A stretch of DNA of 9,145 nt from Chloroflexota bacterium (lineage in GTDB: Bacteria > Chloroflexota > Anaerolineae > Aggregatilineales > UBA3940): NCBI GenBank assembly GCA_010092775.1, contig JAADYZ010000095.1, forward strand, positions 1-9,145, given 5' to 3'. Below are positions 6,335 through 9,145 of this stretch, one piece after another; the stretch's first letter is position 1; each line of letters opens with the position of its first letter. The notes below the pieces were generated by a model that searched no databases, had not been told where the DNA came from, and saw only the letters and a list, made by a program, of their open reading frames with translations. A program made the position numbers and the translations under genes.

Positions 6335-7114
6335 CTAATTTGCGGAGATTCCCAAATAGCTCTCAGCGGTTCCACACAGCCCCGACGCGCGTGTGTACCA
6401 ATCATCCAAGGTGGGGCTGGTCTGCCAGCCTGCTGAGGCCTCACGATAGATGCCGCTACCCCAACGGAAGTAGCGTTGAGTCTCGTTGGCCCAGGTATTG
6501 TAATCACGGTTGATTACCCCATGCCCGCCGTTATAGCCTGCGAGAGCCAAGCCCGCATGGCCATTGGACAGATTGAGACCTCGGCTCAGGTAAATCATAC
6601 CGCGTAGGGCATTTGTTTCTGGATCGTAGCCATCTTCACCGGTCTCAAAGTGGAAGGGCATGACCTGGAACAAGCCCATTGCGCCAGCAACCGAGGTTGC
6701 CCTCGGGTAGCCGCAGGACTCGATTTGCATCACGGTAGCCACGAGGTTGGGATCGAGGTCGTGCTCCGAGGCCCACTCTATGATGTCGTCTTTCCAATAC
6801 TGGATCGAAGGGGTGAAGATCGGCGAAAGCCAAGGTTCATCGATAGGCCGCTGGCTCACGGCCTCATACAGGCCCAGGCCGACTACTTCTGGCTCCGACG
6901 CGACGGCTGATTCATCAGGGCCTCCGAAGGGCAGAACAACAACGAGTGGATCAAGCGGAGCACCCACCAGAAACCACACCGCGCTAAAGCCCAGGAGGGC
7001 GAGTGAGCCGACGACAATCAATTGAACGATTGCCTGAATACCGAGGGGGGCACTACCATGCCTTGGGGTCTTGGCACGTAGATTATCGTCACTAATATTA
7101 CGGTTTTTCGTCAC
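6335..7114 (-). CDS. Membrane-anchored lytic transglycosylase (SLT domain)
   Basis: A 259-aa cell-wall enzyme that cleaves the MurNAc-GlcNAc bond of peptidoglycan by a non-hydrolytic route. A basic cytoplasmic N terminus (1-24) is followed by one membrane helix (about 28-50) acting as a signal anchor, a spacer (about 55-105), and a catalytic SLT domain (about 106-225) outside the membrane. The catalytic Glu132 is in MQIESCGYP. The family motifs GLFQVMP (147-153) and AGYNGG (192-197) follow in order. Cys134 and Cys247 could form a disulfide. The start is GTG 7114, with only weak ribosome-site character (GGTAAAG) and no better in-frame start nearby. It has its own promoter (7175-7203), an adjacent LexA-like palindrome, and a hairpin terminator, so it is probably a single-gene unit. 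Confidence 0.93.
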   Translation of the reverse strand: MTKNRNISDDNLRAKTPRHGSAPLGIQAIVQLIVVGSLALLGFSAVWFLVGAPLDPLVVVLPFGGPDESAVASEPEVVGLGLYEAVSQRPIDEPWLSPIFTPSIQYWKDDIIEWASEHDLDPNLVATVMQIESCGYPRATSVAGAMGLFQVMPFHFETGEDGYDPETNALRGMIYLSRGLNLSNGHAGLALAGYNGGHGVINRDYNTWANETQRYFRWGSGIYREASAGWQTSPTLDDWYTRASGLCGTAESYLGISAN

Positions 7115-7144
7115 GAATCTTTACCATCACAGTGTAGATTGAGA

Positions 7145-7160
7145 TAGAACTTTTGTTCTA
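7145..7160. promoter_or_regulatory. LexA-like (SOS box-type) perfect palindrome
   Basis: TAGAAC-TTTT-GTTCTA is a perfect inverted repeat with 6-bp arms. Its core, GAAC-N4-GTTC, is the form of the LexA/DinR box known from Gram-positive bacteria. It lies about +8 to +23 relative to the predicted transcription start of the lytic transglycosylase, a normal site for a repressor. LexA itself is not in the window, so the assignment rests on the motif. Confidence 0.45.
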
Positions 7161-7173
7161 AAGAAGCTTCTTT
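7160..7173. promoter_or_regulatory. 14-bp perfect palindrome at the transglycosylase start site
   Basis: AAAGAAGCTTCTTT reads the same on both strands. It abuts the LexA-like box (sharing base 7160) and covers the predicted transcription start near 7168. It could be a second operator or part of a larger repressor site. Chance occurrence in A+T-rich leader DNA is possible. Confidence 0.35.
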
Positions 7174-7174
7174 C

Positions 7175-7203
7175 AGTATATCCCAAGCCCTGGTTTGCGT
7201 CAA
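7175..7203 (-). promoter_or_regulatory. Sigma70-type promoter of the lytic transglycosylase
   Basis: Read leftward: TTGACG (-35, 7203-7198), a 17-base spacer, then TATACT (-10, 7180-7175). This is close to consensus with ideal spacing. The predicted transcript starts near 7168, giving a leader of about 54 nt before GTG 7114. Confidence 0.75.
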
Positions 7204-7259
7204 GGGCCTCAAATAACAGAGCTGTATCTTTCTTAGTGTACGGAAATCCCGCCAAAATG

Positions 7260-7308
7260 TCGCAAGGTGGTTCGCTTGCGATGATGTGAGTACAATCGCC
7301 TGCAAGCG
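7260..7308 (+). promoter_or_regulatory. Promoter and repeated operator-like sites of the cyclic-nucleotide cassette
   Basis: TACAAT at 7291-7296 is a plausible -10, about 36 nt before the ATG at 7333. No good -35 is seen. In its place is a perfect inverted repeat, TCGCAAG (7260-7266) and CTTGCGA (7275-7281) with an 8-base spacer. A further half-site, GCAAGCG (7302-7308), mirrors CGCTTGC (7273-7279) across the -10. A weak -35 with an adjacent palindrome is typical of an activator-dependent promoter. The regulator is unknown. Confidence 0.45.
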
Positions 7309-7332
7309 TCTTTCGAATCATGGAGACAAATT

Positions 7333-7767
7333 ATGGACACCATACGGTTGCTGCGCCGTGTAGAAATGTTTGCTGGGCTTTCGTCCAAGCAATTGGAGGA
7401 GTTGGCCAAGGTCTTTGTGCAGCGGACCTTTACTCGCGATGAGAAGCTGTTCTCACAAGGTGACGAAGCTGATGGATTGTACTTGATCGGTGACGGCTTC
7501 GTTGAAGTTGTGATCACCAATGAGCATTTCCCAGACGGTCACATTGTGATCAACTTGGGCCCCGGCCAGGTGGTCGGCGAAATGGCCCTGATCGACCAGG
7601 GGGCGCGTTCAGCGACAGTCCAGGTGGCGACGGAGGCTGCCGAAGTCGCGTATATGGATCAAGCGGCGTTTGAAGCACTCTGCGAGACCAATACAGATAT
7701 TGGCTATCACGTGATGCGCAATATGGCCGCTGACATCTCCTTTCGCCTTCGCCGAGCCAATGCCTAA
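7333..7767 (+). CDS. Stand-alone cyclic nucleotide-binding domain protein
   Basis: A 144-aa protein that is almost entirely a cNMP-binding domain (about residues 5-125), with no CRP-type DNA-binding helix-turn-helix after it. The phosphate-binding cassette is visible as GEMALIDQGARSATV (82-96), with E83 and R92 at the positions that normally contact ribose and phosphate, so cAMP or cGMP binding is likely. The start DTIRLLRRVEMFAGLS and the glycine turns (SQGDEADGLYLIGDGFVEV) are typical of the family. A C-terminal helix (about 120-142) ends the protein. ATG 7333 has GGAG 7 nt upstream. It leads a cassette with the 70-aa gene 21 nt downstream. Without an output domain it probably acts by contact with a partner, perhaps its neighbours; that is inference. 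Confidence 0.92.
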   Translation: MDTIRLLRRVEMFAGLSSKQLEELAKVFVQRTFTRDEKLFSQGDEADGLYLIGDGFVEVVITNEHFPDGHIVINLGPGQVVGEMALIDQGARSATVQVATEAAEVAYMDQAAFEALCETNTDIGYHVMRNMAADISFRLRRANA

Positions 7768-7788
7768 CCCCACTTTTCGGAGGACAAA

Positions 7789-8001
7789 ATGGTCTACAAA
7801 GTTAGCTATGTCGTTGATGACGGCCAGCATCCTGGCGCGATCGCCAATGTCGATGAACCGCCCAAATTGGGCGACCGAGTTCTACTTGGCCGCAATTGGT
7901 TCGAGGTCGTTGAGGTGATGGAACTCATGCCACCGAACGAACTCTTCGGCTTCCTACATGCCACAGTTCGGCTGGTTGCCGAAACGGAGGCAGCGGGCTA
8001 A
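7789..8001 (+). CDS. Conserved-looking 70-aa hypothetical protein
   Basis: I do not recognise this protein. It is short, acidic, and apparently all-beta, with alternating strands (MVYKVSYVVDD, DRVLLGRNWFEVVEVMEL, HATVRLVAE) and no membrane segment or cysteine. It is convincing as a gene because it has a strong CGGAGG ribosome site 5 nt before ATG 7789, follows the cNMP-binding gene by 21 nt, and its TAA overlaps the ATG of the next gene by one base (TAATG). Its place between a ligand-binding protein and a SpoIIAA-like protein suggests a small adaptor or partner role, which is only an inference. Confidence 0.8.
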   Translation: MVYKVSYVVDDGQHPGAIANVDEPPKLGDRVLLGRNWFEVVEVMELMPPNELFGFLHATVRLVAETEAAG

Positions 8002-8390
8002 TGCCATACACGCTTGATCGCCATCCGCAAGAGCAGCGTCTTGTGCAGATTCACTTCAGCGGCGGCCTGACTGCAGAGGATTTGATGCGTCTGCGGTCGG
8101 AGTTGACCGCGCTGACCGGTACAGGCGAGACCCTGGGGCTGTTGTTCAACCTCGCACAGTCCAACGCCATGCAGGTGCTTAACAGCATTCTGACCGGGCT
8201 TGACGGCGTTCCCCTACCCGGCTTAAGCACCAAAGCGGGCGAGTCGCGCCTGGCCATAGCCGAAGGTGGCAGCGTAGTAGAGATGATTCTCGGCCTGGTG
8301 GGTGGCACCCCAAGTGGGCTAGACAACCTGCGTTTCTTTGACAGCGCCGACGAGGCGACAGATTGGCTCCTGACCGCGCTCCGCGACTAG
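8001..8390 (+). CDS. SpoIIAA/STAS-like protein
   Basis: A 129-aa cytoplasmic protein with the outline of SpoIIAA-like/STAS proteins. It opens with RLVQIHFSGGLTAEDLMRLRSEL (13-35), then LGLLFNLAQSNAM at the position of the STAS 'lvDls' strand, then the C-terminal signature RFFDSADEATDWLLTAL (111-127). STAS-type proteins usually act as switches that bind partner proteins or small ligands. The canonical phosphoserine motif of SpoIIAA anti-anti-sigma factors (D-S-[ST]-G) is not seen, so classic phospho-switching is unlikely. It overlaps the preceding gene by one base, with GGAGG 10 nt upstream of ATG 8001, so it is translationally coupled to the 70-aa gene. Its stop lies 1 nt from the stop of the convergent MBL-fold gene. 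Confidence 0.75.
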   Translation: MPYTLDRHPQEQRLVQIHFSGGLTAEDLMRLRSELTALTGTGETLGLLFNLAQSNAMQVLNSILTGLDGVPLPGLSTKAGESRLAIAEGGSVVEMILGLVGGTPSGLDNLRFFDSADEATDWLLTALRD

Positions 8391-8391
8391 G

Positions 8392-9145
8392 CTATTCCTC
8401 TGGCTTCAAGGGGATTTCCATGAAATCCTCGCACAAGAAGACGGGGCCGTCAAAGGTCGATTCAGCGTCGGGGACCAGATGGCTGGTGTCTGCTTCCCAA
8501 ACCGGATAGTGAATCAAGCCAAGTCTCTTGGCACCAGCTTTGGTGGCCATCTCGCCAGCCTGGTATGCGGCAGCGTGCCCGAGCGGCTCAAAGCCCGCAG
8601 CCTCATGGATCAGCAGGTCAGCGTCTTTAGAGAGGCGCACAACTTCCGGGCAGGGTACGGTATCCGATGAGTAGGCCAGCACGAAGCCCGTCTCCTTGAC
8701 CTCAATCCGCAAGCCAATCACGGGCACATAGTGACGCACGGGCGAGGAGGTGATCCGAAAATCTTCGTTCTCGAAGACCAGAACATCTTCGCGTTCAGGC
8801 ACATAGTGGAAAGCGACGGGATAGAAGCCACGCCACTCTTCCCAGTGATACATGGTCATCAAATCCTCGATGCGTTCCATGCAATGCGCCAGCCCATACA
8901 GGCGGAGCGGCTCACGGCGGCCCAGCAGCCAGGAGGTAATGAGGAGATTGGGCACCGATCCGACGTGGTCAGGATGGAAGTGGGTCAAGATAATGTCATG
9001 GAGATCGTTGAAGGCGATTCCAATCTTCTTCAGGTTGGTCAAAGGGCGGCCTACGCAATCGATCAGAATTGCTCCGGCAGGGCCTTGCAAGACCATGTGC
9101 GTATTTTCGTGATCTTCGTCGGGCACGACAGATGCCGTCCCCAGA
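8392..9145 (-). CDS. MBL-fold metallohydrolase, RNase Z-like, 5' end outside the window
   Basis: A partial protein, with at least 250 codons in view. Metal-binding motifs are THFHPDH (H, H, D and H ligands), a later histidine in PVRHYVP, the bridging Asp in SSDT, and the last His in LGLIHY. The order and the segments YSSDT and GHAAAYQAGEMATKAGAKRLGLIHY match RNase Z/arylsulfatase-like members, so it should be a two-zinc phosphodiesterase or related hydrolase. Whether it is the tRNA 3' processing enzyme cannot be decided; no clear RNase Z exosite arm is seen. A GTG at 9126 could be read as a start, but the six codons before it are in frame and spell LGTASV, which continues into VPDEDHENTH. That matches the usual N-terminal 'LGT-x-x-x-P' of this family, so the true start lies right of the window. 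It converges with the SpoIIAA-like gene with a 1-nt gap. Confidence 0.9.
   Translation of the reverse strand, partial: LGTASVVPDEDHENTHMVLQGPAGAILIDCVGRPLTNLKKIGIAFNDLHDIILTHFHPDHVGSVPNLLITSWLLGRREPLRLYGLAHCMERIEDLMTMYHWEEWRGFYPVAFHYVPEREDVLVFENEDFRITSSPVRHYVPVIGLRIEVKETGFVLAYSSDTVPCPEVVRLSKDADLLIHEAAGFEPLGHAAAYQAGEMATKAGAKRLGLIHYPVWEADTSHLVPDAESTFDGPVFLCEDFMEIPLKPEE

Noticed and set aside
7285..7300. TGTGA-N6-TC as a CRP-type site near the cyclic-nucleotide gene
   Set aside because: Only the left half-site fits; the right half (TCGCC) departs from TCACA, and it overlaps the -10 box.

Overview
The window is a typical bacterial chromosome segment: densely packed genes, about mid-50s % GC by eye, mixed ATG and GTG starts, clear Shine-Dalgarno sites and no insertion sequences, CRISPR arrays, rRNA or tRNA genes. 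The gene mix (orphan receiver protein, stand-alone cyclic-nucleotide-binding protein next to a SpoIIAA-like protein, PHP-AlbA_2 fusion, Lon behind Hsp20) would fit Chloroflexota or a similar environmental lineage. That placement is an inference from gene style and was not tested by a search.

Layout. Bases 1-248 hold no gene, but they are rich in long complementary segments that could be a structured RNA or the edge of one. They end at a strong hairpin (248-273), which also serves as a terminator for the leftward genes. From 282 to about 6105 all genes read leftward (minus strand). In transcription order they are hsp20 (start 6105), lon, a single-domain response regulator, then after 146 noncoding bases a PHP/AlbA_2 fusion protein, and a small protein that may have a tubby/LURP-one-like fold. 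hsp20, lon and the receiver gene are spaced 27 and 7 nt apart and look like one proteostasis operon. Their leader contains an extended -10 promoter inside an inverted repeat and a degenerate CIRCE-like repeat.

Upstream of hsp20 is a membrane-anchored lytic transglycosylase (minus strand) with its own sigma70-type promoter and a hairpin terminator. Two perfect palindromes sit just downstream of its -10 box. One of them, GAAC-N4-GTTC with extended arms, looks like a Gram-positive-type LexA (SOS) box. The divergent side of the same intergenic region starts a compact plus-strand cassette: cyclic-nucleotide-binding protein, a 70-aa unknown protein and a SpoIIAA/STAS-like protein, with the last two overlapping by 1 bp. 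An RNase Z-like metallo-beta-lactamase-fold hydrolase converges on this cassette with a 1-nt gap and runs off the right edge.

The most interesting items are the PHP-AlbA_2 fusion with its unassigned C-terminal module, the LexA-like box at a cell-wall hydrolase promoter, the palindromic operator candidates in front of the cyclic-nucleotide cassette, the receiver protein coupled to Lon, and the possible structured RNA at the left edge. None of these is proven from sequence alone.
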